A DNA stretch of 64,000 nucleotides from Zingiber officinale (lineage: Eukaryota > Streptophyta > Magnoliopsida > Zingiberales > Zingiberaceae): NCBI RefSeq assembly GCF_018446385.1, contig NC_056001.1, forward strand, positions 11,712,672 to 11,776,671, read 5' to 3'. A model generated the notes under the pieces. That model made no database searches. It was not told where the DNA came from and worked only from the letters and a program-made list of their open reading frames with translations. Positions within the stretch are counted from its first letter, which is position 1; every line of letters starts with the position of its first letter. A program made the translations under genes and the position numbers. Below, one piece after another: positions 1-11,229 of the stretch.

Positions 1-179
1 AGTGAAGAACAAGTTGTTGCCAGCATTTTGTAAGGCTGAGCTGGCGATCTCCTGGTCGAGTGGTGGCCCGTTGGCCTATATTGGGAGCCACATACCTATT
101 ATATCGTACTCTTTTGGAAGTTTGTGTTGTAAAGGACAAATAATATCCCACGGGCAAATCATACTTTAGAAGCTTTCAG

Positions 180-570
180 CCTGTTAAATCATAGAGAATT
201 GCACGATCGTTTAATGAAAGGTATCAAAAGCACTTTATGGTGTGTCCTTTCTTAGGAAAGCTTTGAAAAATGTGCTAATGCTTTGAAATGTGTGCACAAT
301 ACAACAGTAACACTATAAAATGGGTCTCCATCTACAGGTGGAGGTAGGTGATACTTCATATTTACACACGCTCTTAGCTATAGTCTACTTCCACTATTTT
401 CTTCTCCCAAATAAATTACTGACTTAAGTGTCAGAGAATCAACGCCGGAGACACCTTTCCTAGCGTAGCACTAACGCTCCTTGTGTTGCAAGATAGCACG
501 GAGTCTTCATCAAGTCAACACCAAAGTCACGTCCATAGCTCATCGCCTTCACTGATTTTGGACAGAATCA
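180..570 (+). repeat. Degenerate LTR relict (Tat-like, ends GAATCA)
   Basis: Short blocks such as CTATAAAA, TCTCCATCTA and GTCAGAG-ATCAACGCCGG recur in the same order at about 11,820-11,970, so this is a diverged copy of the same LTR. It stops at GACAGAATCA (561-570), close to the GGATCA 3' ends of the better preserved Tat-type LTRs in this window. No primer-binding site follows; the next bases read as copia RNase H sequence on the other strand. It is therefore a truncated or solo LTR. I recognise nothing in bases 1-179. Confidence 0.5.
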
Positions 571-2570
571 ACGACCATATCAATAATCCTGTCTAGCACT
601 TTCTCACGAATGAAATGATGCTCAAGTTCGATATGTTTCTTCCTCACATGGAAGCCAGGATTAGATGTAAACTTGATTGCACTCAGATTATCTCATAGGA
701 ATGGGTTGATCAATGGGCATGTACAGATTCTCAAAGAGTCTACGAAGCCACATACACTCTTGAGCGACATGAGCTGAGGCTTTGTGCTCCCCTTTAGTCA
801 TGGATAGAGATATTGACCCTTGCTTTTTGCTACACCACAATACACTTGTAACTCTAAGTAGAAATATAAAATCAGTAGTTGATCTCCGATCATCCAAGTC
901 TCCACCAAAATCAGCATATGCAAATCCTTGCAAGGAAAACTCTACACCCTTTCATAAAATATGCCTATGTTAAGAGTAGAATTAACATACTTTAGATCTT
1001 CTTTGCCTCTTCAAAGTGTGGCTTCCTTAACTCTTGCATATATCGGCTGACCAGACCAATGAATAAAGTAATATCTGGCCTTGTTATTGTCAAATAAATA
1101 AGACTTCCCATAAGTGCACGAAAGGGACGAGGGTCGAACAAACACATCCTTCATCATGACAAAGTCTTGCACCCACATCAAGTGGTGTAGACCGCTTCTT
1201 CCCATCAATCAAACTAAACTTCTCAATGAGCCGTTTGGCATAGATGAACTGAAACATAAAAATTTCCTTATCCAAATTTTTAATTTGTAGCCCAAGAAAA
1301 TTACGGAGCTCCCCTAGTTTTTTCATATCAAAATGCACCAAAAGTTCTTCATGAAGGCGAGTGACTTCTGCATAATTGTTGTCTGTTAGAATTATATCGT
1401 CCACATACAACAGAATGACCACCATAAGTCCTTGATGTTTATTGATAAAGAGACTTGAATTCGCTTCAAAAGCTAGGTAATTGCATAATCTTAAATATTT
1501 TGTAATTTTTTCGTACCACGCACGTGGAACTTGCTTTAATTTGTAGTATTGGACCTTGTTTAATTTACACACAAAATCTGGATGATACTTGGAAACAAAT
1601 CCAAGCAATTGCTCCATATAAATATATCTATCAAACTCTCCATATAAGAAAGCATTTTTAACGTCCAACTACCACAATTTCCAACCAAGCCAAGCCACAA
1701 ATTCTAGAATGGTACATACGGAAGTCATCTTTGCCCCAGGGATAAATGTTTCTTCATAATCTTCCCCTTACTTTTTAGAGAAATCTCGAGCGACTAGCCT
1801 TGCTTTGAATTGATATATGCTCCAGTCATCCTTCCTTTTTATTCGAAAGACTCATTTATACAAAACCGGTTGCACTTTAGAAGGTTTCAGAACCAAGTCC
1901 CACGTCTGATTTTTCTATAGGGCATCAATTTCTTCCTTCATAGTAGCTTCACATTCTTTCACTCCTTTAGCTTCATCATAAGAAGAAGGTTCTTCATCAT
2001 CAATAAGATTCACAAAGAAGCAAGAAAATTTTGTGACAAAATTATCATCTCGATAATGAGACGGCAGCACAACATTTAGTCTCAGGCGTTAGCTGATTGT
2101 CTCCTCCTAAGAACCATCATTTTAGGTAGAACACAAGCTTTCCCTTTCTCCTTGATTTTCTGTCGACAAATCTGTTGAGAAATGGGACAATGGAAAAGTT
2201 ACCGTATCATTTCCTTCCTTATAGGCATCTTTAGAATTATGGGAAAAGATATCATCAAAGATAACATCACGAGATATAATACATTTATTAGTCATAGGAA
2301 CTACTAGCCCTTTCTTTATTCGTCAGTTATGACGGAAATACATTTAATTGCCTTAGCATCCAATTGACTCCTTTGAGAATCAGACACATGAGCATACCAG
2401 ATTGAAGATACTTCACGTTTCATTTAACATGGAAGAGAAATTCTTCCAATAATCTTCCCTTGGCTGTTCTAACTTCTAGGCCAGATTTGCATAATTTTCT
2501 GACTTCAGTTTAATTCGACAATTCCTTCTAATATGATCGTGTCTGTCACACCTATAATATTTTAACATCT
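571..2570 (-). pseudogene. Decayed Ty1/copia gag-pol remnant
   Basis: Reading leftwards, a damaged CCHC zinc knuckle lies at about 2,513-2,560 (YYRCDRHDHIRRNC, first Cys replaced by Tyr). Integrase C-terminal debris (RDVIFDD) follows near 2,260. Reverse transcriptase comes next: EEIDAL and NQTWDLV near 1,900-1,950, KARLVARDF and EDYEETF near 1,750-1,820, then DVKNAFLYGE, a QVPRAWYEK block and the catalytic YVDD in an open stretch at 1,090-1,668. RNase H is at 688-1,010, and HFIREKVLDR ends it near 600. Stops and frameshifts are frequent. Only about 500 bp separate the knuckle from RT, so protease and the integrase core are largely deleted. No LTR of its own is visible. Confidence 0.85.
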
Positions 2571-2816
2571 TCTTAGATGCTTTTTAATGATATAGAATAC
2601 TTTCTTTCATCATATCTTTATCTTTATAAAACTACTTTTTTTAACAAACAAGACACTCTTTGACTCATCATGAATATTCGTTGTAGTTGTTTGTATTCAA
2701 TTAAAGTCTCACATTGAAAAGATCACGGATTTAAAAGGATAAAATATTACAATCATAATATTATACTATAGTAATATATTGTAATAATATAATAATTGAT
2801 TAATAGAATATTACAA
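2571..2816. other. AT-rich spacer
   Basis: Low-complexity AT-rich DNA between the old minus-strand copia remnant and the next copia insertion. No gene or structured element is seen. Confidence 0.5.
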
Positions 2817-2821
2817 AGTTA
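2817..2821. repeat. Target site duplication AGTTA (left)
   Basis: AGTTA directly before the TGTTGG terminus is repeated at 9,519-9,523 directly after the right LTR. Five bases is the usual copia duplication. Confidence 0.85.
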
Positions 2822-3049
2822 TGTTGGATATTGGGGCCTAAATGGACCAATACGATTTTGAGGAGGAAAAATCGGAAGCCATCAATTGTTGAAAGTCATA
2901 ATTGACTTCAAAATTGAAATCTACATTTCGCGTAGATAGATTTAGACTATTAATTTGCTCAAAATCGATTAAGGGTGAATGAGAAATTAATGTTCAAAGT
3001 CGGCCCAAAATAACGTTGGTTATTCATTAAGGAAATGCAAGGGAGAATA

Positions 3050-3075
3050 GTCCCACATCGGAAATTTCCGATGTG
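3050..3075 (+). promoter_or_regulatory. USE-like TCCCACATCG motif within a 22-bp palindrome
   Basis: GTCCCACATCG (3,050-3,060) matches the RTCCCACATCG upstream sequence element known from plant snRNA promoters. Bases 3,054-3,075 form a perfect 22-bp inverted repeat with arms CACATCGGAAA and TTTCCGATGTG. The right LTR (about 8,691-8,712) keeps it with one mismatch. A role in LTR transcription is inference. Confidence 0.5.
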
Positions 3076-3663
3076 CATTCCTTACTTATTAATGATGTTG
3101 AGTTATTGGAGTTAACTCAGAAAAGTACCAGGTACTCTCTGCTCAGGGGCGAGCAGGTGCTCGCACCTGTGAGCCCGCCACCCGCCACGTGCGCAATGGG
3201 CGCTTTGCACTTTGCACTTTGCACCGTCGCGAGGAGCATTGAGGAGCTTAAATTTATGCTCCAGGTGACATTGCAGTGCCTACATGGCACTCGGGTGACG
3301 TGTCAGGCTAGTACCTGACATGGCAGTGCCTATGTGGCATCCTCGTGGGCAAGGGAGATGGCGGACGGTTGGTTGGGCGAGCGGATGACAACCGTTGATC
3401 AGCGTTGATCAAAGAAGTATGGTGGATCGCTTGTGCGATCTAGGCGTTGGATCACAATGAGTCACGATCTGACGGCTTGGGATGAGACATGATCCGAGCA
3501 TCGGATCAATGGATCCGGATCCGATGGCTGATAGATCCGAGGGTCACAACTCTTAGATCGATGGATGAGATTAAAGGGGCTATGTGAAGGGTTATAACTC
3601 TTGATCGATGCCCAGATTAATCCACCCAAAGGTCACACCCCTCCCTAAAGCCTCTTCCTTCTG

Positions 3664-3671
3664 TATAAATA
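3664..3671 (+). promoter_or_regulatory. TATA box of copia LTR promoter
   Basis: TATAAATA in the context CTGTATAAATAGAACC, repeated in the right LTR at 9,228-9,235. Transcription would start about 30 bp downstream. Confidence 0.7.
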
Positions 3672-3983
3672 GAACCCTCCAGATTGGAATCAAATCACTC
3701 AACTTAATCTTCTCTTCCTCAAGTATTCACTCACTCATCTTGTGCATTCAAGAGTCCAAGAAGCCTACGAGAAGGTTCGCTGGTCTCGGAAGTCGGAGTG
3801 CTACGATTCTGAGACGATTGTCGTCGTTGTATCTTGGGAACGAATTGCAACAATCCGTTAAGCACCGTAGCGGAGCAATATCGTTTACGGAGATAGTGTC
3901 GAACACTAGCCTCGACGATCAGTTTGCATACTCCGGAATTTACCAGAACCAACAGTCGTAAACGATATTCCGTACAAACTGAT

Positions 3984-4502
3984 ATGGCTACCAACGACGT
4001 TCCAACCGCTGTTCCGACGGTCGTTCCGACCGCCGTTCCGACATCCATTCCGACATCCATTCCGCACGGAGAAAAGCCGGAGAAATTCACCGGAGCCGAC
4101 TTCAAAAGATGGCAGCAGAAGATGCTGTTCTACTTAACAACGCTAAACCTTGTACGGTTTTTGCGTGAAGACCCGCCAGTCGCTACGGACGGTAGCAAGG
4201 TTGCTTGCGATACGTGGACGCACGGAGATTTTCTGTGTCGCAACTACATTCTCAACGCCTTGGACAACACGTTGTATAACGTGTATTGTTCATTGGAGAC
4301 AGCGAAATCTTTGTGGGAATCGCTTGAGAAGAAATACAAGACCGAAAATGCCGGACTGAAGAAATTCATCGTCGGCCGGTTTCTGGATTTCAAGATGGTG
4401 GACTCAAAGAGCGTCTCATCTCAAGTCCAAGATATGCAATTAATACTGCATGATCTGGACGCCGAAGGAATGAAGAACGAGTCATTCGCGTTGCTGCGGT
4501 AA
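3984..4502 (+). pseudogene. Copia gag, N-terminal part (frameshifted)
   Basis: The ATG at 3,984 opens the reading frame MATNDVP, a Pro/Thr/Val repeat (VPTAVPT), then the capsid-type block FTGADFKRWQQKMLFYL and later LWESLEKKYK, typical of TNT1-94-like copia gag. An earlier in-frame ATG at 3,924 lies inside the LTR and is unlikely to be used. The frame closes at 4,500-4,502 because a base is missing near 4,497. The continuing sequence VIEKL is in another frame from 4,499, and a second missing C near 4,513 shifts it again. Gag then continues from 4,516. Confidence 0.88.
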
Positions 4503-4515
4503 TTGAGAAGCTCCT

Positions 4516-5157
4516 CCGTCATGGAAGGATTTCAAGAATTACCTAAAGCACAAGCAAAAGGAGATAGGGCTGCAAGACCTGATCCTGAGGCTACGAATAG
4601 AGGAGGATAATCGAAAGTTATCCAGAGGAACCAAGCGGACTATAGACGAAATGTCCAACCTGGTCGAGCCGAATGCTAAAAAGTCAAAGCAGTTCAAAAA
4701 GAAGGCTCAAGCAAAGAAGTTCAAAGGCTCCTGCTACAACTGTGGAAAGGCAGGACACCTGTCCAAGGACTGCAGACGCCCAAAGAAGCCAACCAAGGGG
4801 CCAAAGGATGCTGCGAACCACGTCGCAACCTCTCTTGAGGACTTGGATCTCACTGCGGTTGTATTTGAAGCCAACTTGGTGGATACCAACCCGAAGCAGT
4901 GGTTCATTGATACTGGAGCAACTCGTCATATCTGTTCCGATAAGGCGATGTTCTCCAAGTATACTCCGATAAATGGCAGGAAGCTCTATATGGGTAATTC
5001 CACGACGTCGCCAATTGTTGGACTCGGAAAGGTTGTTCTGAAGATGACGTCCGGAAAGGAGCTAACACTCATTGATGTACTCCATGTTCCCGACATCAGT
5101 AAGAACCTAGTTTCTGGAGCGGCACTAGTTAAGGCCGGATTTAGGCTAGTGTTCTAG
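4516..5157 (+). pseudogene. Copia gag C-terminus, zinc knuckle and protease
   Basis: After the second frameshift the frame reads open from 4,516. It gives [12 protein letters not shown], then a CCHC knuckle [14 protein letters not shown] (4,732-4,773) for RNA packaging, then the aspartic protease active site DTGA (4,909-4,920) in [16 protein letters not shown] at 5,155-5,157 interrupts the polyprotein just after the protease. The sequence on the far side continues in the same frame, so this is a point nonsense mutation, not a natural gene end. Confidence 0.88.
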
Positions 5158-7938
5158 TCAGACAACTTTGTACTTACGAAGAATAATATCTTCGTAGGAA
5201 AGAGGTACCTAGAAAAGGGTCTATTCAAAATGGTTGTAATGCCTGTACTCCGAAATATTGATGGTAATAAAATAAATGCTTCCAGCTATGTTGTTGAGTG
5301 TTTTAATTTGTGGCATGATCGACTCGGACATGTGCATAATAATACTCTTAAACGTCTCGTCAAATTAAATTTATTACCAAACGTCAATGTTGACGGAACA
5401 CACAAATGTGAAGTGTGCGTGGAAGCAAAAATGACGAAACTACCTTTTTATTCGGTGGAAAGGTCAACGACTCCTCTAGAGTTAATACATAGTGATCTAT
5501 GCGACTTGAAATTTGTGCAAACTAGAGGATGTAAAAAGTATTTTATTACTTTTATAGATGACTGCACAAAGTTCTGTTATGTCTTTCTTTTAAGAAGTAA
5601 AGACGAAGCCCTAGAGGCATTTAGAACTTATAAAACAGAAGTTGAAAATCAACTTGACAAACGAATTAAAATAATTCGTAGCGATAGAGGTGGAGAATAT
5701 GGTGCACCGTTTAATGAATTTTGTTCAGAATCTGGCATTATTCATCAAACAACGGCACCTTACTCACCTCAATCGAACGGTGTTGCCGAACGTAAAAATC
5801 GGACACTAAAAGAGATGATGAATGCCTTGTTGATAAATTCAGGCTTACCTCAAAACTTGTGGGGGGAAGCAATATTATCGGCAAATCACATTCTCAACAA
5901 AATCCCTCATAAGAAAAGTGATAAAACTCCTTATGAACTATGGAAAAGCCGCGAGCCATCGTACAAATACCTGAAAGTGTGGGGGTGCTTGGCAAAGGTC
6001 GAAGTACCTAAACCAAAGCAAGTAAAGATCGGACCTAAAACGTTCGATGCGGTATTTGTCGGATATGCCCATAATAGTAGTGCATATCGTTTCCTAGTTC
6101 ACAAATCAGACATTCCTGATATTCATGTGGGAACAACCATAGAATCTCGGAATGCAATATTCTTTGAAAACGTATTCCCAAATAAGAAGGGAAATGTTGA
6201 AAATGATAACAACGGAAGTTCAAACGAGATTGTCGTTACCGAACTTAGCTGTTATAGAAGAACTATTGACGATCAAAACAAAGAGCCACGTCGTAGCAAA
6301 CGGGCTAGAGTTGAGAAATCGTTCAGGCCAGATTACATGACTTTCATGTCAGAAATGGAACCAAGAACATTAAGTGAGGCTCTCTCTAGTCCCGATGCTC
6401 CAATGTGGAAAGAAGCTGTCAATAGTGAGATTGAGTATATCATGAATAATCATACTTGGGAATTAGTAGACCTTCCTTCTGGTAATAAACCATTAGGTTG
6501 TAAGTGGATACTAAAACGCAAGTATAAAGCTGATGGATCAATTGACAAGTATAAGGCCAGACTTGTAGCCAAAGGGTACAAGCAAGAGGAAGGCCTTAAT
6601 TACTTCGACACCTACTCACCGATGACAAGGATTACGTCCATACGAGTGCTAATAGCCATTGCAGCACTGTATGACCTTGAAATACATCAAATGGATGTTA
6701 AGACTGCGTTCTTAAATGGTGAGTTGGAAGAAGAAATTTATATGGAGCAACCCGAAGGGTTCATGGCTCCTGGAAATGAGAAAAAGGTGTGTCGACTTGT
6801 TAAGTCGTTATACGGACTTAAGCAAGCGCCTAAACAATGGCACGAAAAATTTGACAAAGTAATGCTGTCAAACGAATTCAGAATAAATGAATGTGACAAA
6901 TGCATTTATGTCAAAGACACACCCAAAGGCTATATAATCGTCTGTCTGTACGTAGACGACATGCTAATAATGGGCAGTAATCATGATGTAATCATGACTA
7001 CAAAGAAAATGTTGACCAAAAATTTTGATATGAAAGATATGGGTCAAGCAGATGTTATATTGGGAATTAAAATTCTCAGGACATCAGAGTGGATAGTTCT
7101 AACACAATCCCATTATGTAGAATCAGTATTGAAAAGATTCAATGCGTACGATCTTTCTACTGTAAAAACACCTATGGATCTAAGTCAACACTTAGCAAAA
7201 AACCATGGTGAGACCATATCGCAGTTGGAATACTCTCGGATAATAGGCAGTTTGATGTATCTTACAAACTGCACACGTCCGGATATTGCCTGTACGGTCA
7301 ACAAGTTGAGTCGTTTCACCAGTAATCCAAACGACGCCCATTGGAAGGCATTGATGCGAGTTCTTAGATATTTGAAATATACTATGAACTATGGATTACA
7401 TTATGGAAAATATCCCGCTGTGTTGGAGGGATATTGTGATGCTAATTGGATATCAGATACAAAAGACTCCAAATCCACTAGTGGATATGTATTCACGATC
7501 GGTGGGGGAGCAGTATATTGGAAATCCACTAAGCAGACTTGCATTGCTCGATCAACTATGGAATCCGAGTTTATAGCACTAGACAAAGCAGCTGAGGAAG
7601 CTGAATGACTGCGGAATTTCTTGGAAGATATTCCGAGCTGGATGAAACCTGTGCCTGCCGTACTAATCCACTGTGATAGTCAATCGACGATTGGAAGGGC
7701 ACAGAGTAATATGTATAATGGGAAGTCACGACATATACGTCGTAGACATAATACCATTAGGCAGTTGATCTCGAATGGAGTGATTGCAATCGACTATGTT
7801 AAGTCCAAAGATAATTTGGCAGATCCTCTTACGAAAGGGTTGAGTCGAGATCAAGTATACTGCTCATCAAAAGGAATGGGATTAAAAAATCTACAACTGA
7901 AAGCGATTGAAGTGGAAAACCCAACCTTGTTGATGTAG
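5158..7938 (+). pseudogene. Copia pol: integrase, reverse transcriptase, RNase H
   Basis: One frame, broken only by TGA at 7,606-7,608 where the family has Trp (EAE-W-LRNFL). Order: GAG-pre-integrase HHCC zinc finger (LWHDRLGH ... CEVCVEAK, near 5,310-5,430); integrase core with D (IHSDLCD), D (RSDRGGEY) and E ([10 protein letters not shown]); RT with [29 protein letters not shown] and catalytic YVDD near 6,950; RNase H with YCDANW, STSGYVF and the tail LIHCDSQSTI and NLADPLTKGL. The stop is at 7,936-7,938. Apart from the nonsense codon all catalytic residues I can see are present. Confidence 0.92.
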
Positions 7939-8458
7939 ATCCCAAGATCTTGGTTCAATGGGACAACAAAGTTTCAGAAGTTGTGGTTCAGCACAGGAGA
8001 TAGTTTATCTCTATCCCAATCCTAGGATGAATTTGTGCTGTCCTACCTCATGTAGTGAGGTTAAGCTTATGCTTTTAGTGACTTCTATACCTTATAAGGT
8101 GGAGTATGGTAGGATACTCTTGATAGAAGTGTCACCTATGTGAGTGTGAAGACAGGCCGCTTCAATGAAACACTCATGAATCCAAGATGGTGTCCATGGC
8201 CAAAACGGAACCAACCATGAGAACCTAAAGTAGGTGAGATAGGTCTCTGTGTGGGTGTTATTGTCTTAGTATACACAAACAGCTGAGCAGTTCAAGACAT
8301 CACGTTCACTGCGCAGCCTAGTATACTCGATAGCATTCCACTATGGAAGGTTCAAAGCCACAAGCTACCTCTCCCGATGCAGTGACTTATCGATTAGACT
8401 CTTGTAAAGTGTCAGCATGCATACACGCATTGCATTAATTTCCATTCATGTGGGGGAT
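7939..8458 (+). other. Copia 3' untranslated region with polypurine tract
   Basis: Non-coding stretch between the pol stop and the right LTR. It ends in CATGTGGGGGAT, the polypurine tract that would prime plus-strand DNA synthesis. No other feature is recognised. Confidence 0.75.
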
Positions 8459-9518
8459 TGTTGGATATTGGGACCTTAATGGACCAATACAGTTTTGTGG
8501 AAAAATTGGAATGCCATCAATTGTTAAAAGTCGTAATTGACTTCAAAATTGAAATCTACGTTTCGCGTAGATAGATTTAGACTATTAATTTGCTCAAAAC
8601 CGATTAAGGGTGAATGAGAAATTAATTGTTAATCGACCCAAATAACGTTGGTTATTCATTAAAGGAAATGCAAGGAGAATAGTCCCACATCGGAAATTTT
8701 CGATGTGCATTCCTTACTTATTAATGATGTTGAGTTATTGGAGTTAACTCGGAAAAGTACGGTACTCTCGCTCGAGGCGGCGTGTGCTGTGAGCCCGCCA
8801 CCGCCACGTCATGATAGGCGCTGTAGGCGCACTTTGCACATGGCACTCGGGTGGCGTGTCGGCTAGTACGACATGGCAGTGCCTATGTGGCATCCTCGTG
8901 GGCAAAGGGAGATGGTCGCGAGGTTGGTTGGGCGAACGGATGGCAGCCGTTGATCAACGTTGATCAAAAAGTATGGTGGATCGCTTGTGATGCGATCTAG
9001 AGCGTTGGATCACAATGAGTCACGATCTGACGGCTTGGGATGAGACATGATCTGAAGCATCGGATCAATGGATCCAGATCCGATGGCTGATAGATCTGAG
9101 GGTCACAACTCTTAGATCTGATGGATGAGATTAAAGGGGCTATGTGAAGGGTTATAACTCTTCAGTCCGGACGGCCCAGATTAATCCACCCAAAGGTCAC
9201 ACCCCTCCCTAAAGCCTCTTCCTTCTGTATAAATAGAACCCTCCAGATTGGAATCAAATCACTCAACTTAATCTTCTCTTCCTCAAGTATTCACTCACTC
9301 ATCTTGTGCATTCAAGAGTCCAAGAAGCCTATGAGAAGGTTTGCTGGTCTCGGAAGTCGGAGTGCTACGATTCCGAGACGATTGTCGTCGTTGTATCTTG
9401 GGAACGAATTGCAACAATCCGTTAAGCACCGTAGCGGAGCAATATCGTTTACGGAGATAGTGTCGAACACTAGTCTCGACGATCAGTTTGCATACTCCGG
9501 AATTTACCGGAGACAAAA
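8459..9518 (+). repeat. Right LTR of copia element
   Basis: 1,060 bp, beginning TGTTGGATATTGGG. TATA box at 9,228-9,235. The 3' end reads GGAGACAAAA instead of the left copy's CAGAACCAACA. Many short gaps relative to the left LTR lie between 8,760 and 8,880. The duplication AGTTA follows at 9,519-9,523. Confidence 0.93.
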
Positions 9519-9523
9519 AGTTA

Positions 9524-10027
9524 TACAATCATTCTTAATTGATTATTATATAGTAATAATCAATCGATTTAAAAGGCGTACTAAAATACGTCTGACATAT
9601 GGAATTTGATAATTTTAAAATTGGGATACATGACAAATTTGATTTACCTTAAAATATTATAAGCTTTTGATGTGAATAACAATAAAAGATACAAGTATTT
9701 TAAAATACCTAAAAAAACATAAAAGAACAAAATAGTTATTCTTAGCTCCTCGATCGTGGCTATTAGAAACAGCTGTTCCCTTGCAGTTGCAGAGGGGGAG
9801 CACGTAGCCTTGCAGATCGGCACGCGGCACGCATGCCTTCTCCTCCCCCTTCACGAACAACAGAACTGATAAACCCCCTTCTCGTTGTCACCAGCAGTAA
9901 TCAACCTTGAACAAGTCCTATCCTCTCTTCCATTATCCTAAAACAGGACGGCGTACGTGCTGTTGAGTCGAGCCGTTACAGAGCAAGCAGCATCGTCGAT
10001 CGCTAGATCATATCACACCATATCGCG
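9524..10027 (+). other. Upstream region of the RCI2 gene
   Basis: AT-rich to about 9,720, then mixed composition. The last 100 bases (GAGTCGAGCC, AGCAAGCAGC, ATCGATCGC-like runs) look like the 5' UTR of the downstream gene. I could not identify a convincing TATA box. The copia insertion ends about 510 bp before the start codon and may have displaced the original distal promoter. Confidence 0.4.
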
Positions 10028-10285
10028 ATGGGTTCTGAGACGCTACTGGAGGTGGTATTGGCCATCTTGTTACCGCCCGTTGGAGTCTTCCTACGCTACG
10101 GCTGCGGCGTCAGTATATTCATTCATCAATTAAAATGCTCTTACATGTTAATTAATCTTGTCTGTTCCATCGAATTAATTTCTTCTTCCTTAAAATTGCA
10201 GGTGGAGTTTTGGATCGATCTGTTGTTGACGATATTAGGTTACATACCTGGAATCATTTACGCCATCTATGTCTTGGTGGGATAG
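10028..10285 (+). CDS. RCI2/PMP3 (LTI6-type) small plasma-membrane proteolipid, two exons
   Basis: Exon 1 is 10,028-10,108 and exon 2 is 10,202-10,285, joined across a 93-bp GT-AG intron at GCG|V to give 54 residues. The family signature is clear: MGSETLLEVVLAILLPPVG, then FLRYGCG, a second hydrophobic span (FWIDLLLTILG) and YIPGIIYAIYVLVG. Two membrane helices flank the conserved Pro-Pro and GCG turn. Family knowledge: these UPF0057 peptides sit in the plasma membrane and are induced by cold, salt or drought, affecting membrane potential and Na+ uptake. The length is normal (52-58 residues). The intron length is a multiple of three and has no in-frame stop, so retention would give an 85-residue product with a foreign insert. 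This is the only intact host gene in the window. Confidence 0.95.
   Translation: MGSETLLEVVLAILLPPVGVFLRYGCGVSIFIHQLKCSYMLINLVCSIELISSSLKLQVEFWIDLLLTILGYIPGIIYAIYVLVG
10109..10201 (+). other. Intron of the RCI2 gene
   Basis: Donor GTCAGTATAT, acceptor AAAATTGCAG, 93 bp, AT-rich and rich in T before the acceptor. Removing it restores the conserved GCGVEFWI junction. It falls between the two membrane helices, directly after GCG. Confidence 0.9.
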
Positions 10286-10891
10286 TACGTACGTACGTAC
10301 CTACGCTCGATCGATCAACTATGGGTGGTGCAGATCTCGCCGATCGATTAACATATGTAGTAGTTTACTAAAGGGTTCCTCCAATAATGAAGTACGTAGT
10401 TGAGGATGATCCGTCACCGTGTTCCAATTTAATTCCAGCTAGTTTGTTTATCTGTAAGTCGATTGGATTATGGAAGGAATCTTCTAGGAATTTGAAGATG
10501 CAAGATAGTTTGAGAAAAACTTTGGTTTGGTCCTGAGATTATGAAAATTGCAATTCATAGTTTGAGAAAATGTTTAGGTCCTCAGATTCATAATAGACTG
10601 GCAAATAACTTTGAGAAAATTGTATATGTAGTTCAATCCACGTTTTGGCGGGGTATATATTATGAATATTATACCTAAAAATTAATATCAAATAATAATA
10701 TAAATAGAATATTTGATTCAATTTTCTCCGAGACAATAAGAATCACGATGGAAATAGTAATAATCTTCGGAGTTCTGAGTTTTGATCCCATCTAAGTTAT
10801 GATGGGATTAGTGTATTGGTGCTAACATATGGTAAATTAAAGGTGATTTTAATCCGTTTCTAGGTTAACACGAAGCAATGTGTCATTCGTG
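10286..10891. other. Intergenic region after RCI2
   Basis: Presumed 3' UTR and spacer. A GTAC tetranucleotide run (GTACGTACGTACGTAC) follows the stop codon within 5 bp. No gene seen. Confidence 0.5.
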
Positions 10892-11060
10892 TGTATTTCT
10901 ATTCACATGATTGCATTAATATTGGAGTAATGTGTGTTTAGGAATGGTTCGTTGTATTTCTATTCACATGATTGCATTAATATTGGAGTAATGTGTGTGG
11001 TTCGTTGTATTTCTATTCACATGATTGCATTAATATTGGAGTAATGTGTGTTTAAGAATG
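10892..11060 (+). repeat. Short tandem repeat, three copies (53-61 bp)
   Basis: Three near-identical units start with TGTATTTCTATTCACATG at 10,892, 10,953 and 11,006 and end in GGAGTAATGTGTG. The second unit lacks an 8-bp piece (TTTAGGAA) present in the first. Non-coding. Confidence 0.9.
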
Positions 11061-11229
11061 GATCAGTATGGTATAACTAAATTTAAATAAGATGGTATAT
11101 TTAAATTTAAATCGTATAATATTGAATAAAAAATCGAAATAAAAAAATTTATATAATAAAAATTTATATCTAATATGATGATTGGGGTGGGATCCCCGAG
11201 TAAGGTCAAAGTATAGAAGGTTGGCTGAC

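Larger units (their letters stand above)
2822..3954 (+). repeat. Left LTR of copia element
   Basis: About 1,133 bp, beginning TGTTGGATATTGG and ending CCAACA. It carries a TATA box at 3,664-3,671 and an upstream TCCCACATCG motif inside a palindrome (3,054-3,075). It is about 70 bp longer than the right LTR. The difference is concentrated in the GC-rich stretch 3,130-3,330, where the right copy lacks many short pieces. Confidence 0.93.
2822..9518 (+). mobile_element. Ty1/copia LTR retrotransposon, near complete
   Basis: Two direct LTRs (2,822-3,954 and 8,459-9,518) flank a gag-pol region in copia order: gag, zinc knuckle, protease, integrase, RT, RNase H. A polypurine tract (GTGGGGGAT) abuts the right LTR. 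The element is flanked by the 5-bp duplication AGTTA (2,817-2,821 and 9,519-9,523). The left LTR starts TGTTGG and ends CCAACA, a perfect 6-bp inverted terminus; the right LTR end has decayed to ACAAAA. Coding lesions are few: two close frameshifts near 4,497-4,516, a TAG at 5,155 and a TGA at 7,606. No TGG-initiated primer-binding site follows the left LTR. The element looks fairly young but inactive. Confidence 0.95.

Noticed and set aside
5155-5157. TAG between copia protease and integrase as programmed readthrough
   Set aside because: Copia elements use a single open frame; no readthrough context or downstream structure was seen, and other lesions in the same copy point to decay.
10028-10285. 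RCI2 locus as a single-exon 85-codon gene
   Set aside because: The middle 31 codons interrupt the conserved GCGVEFWI junction and have perfect GT-AG borders; the 54-residue spliced form matches the family length.
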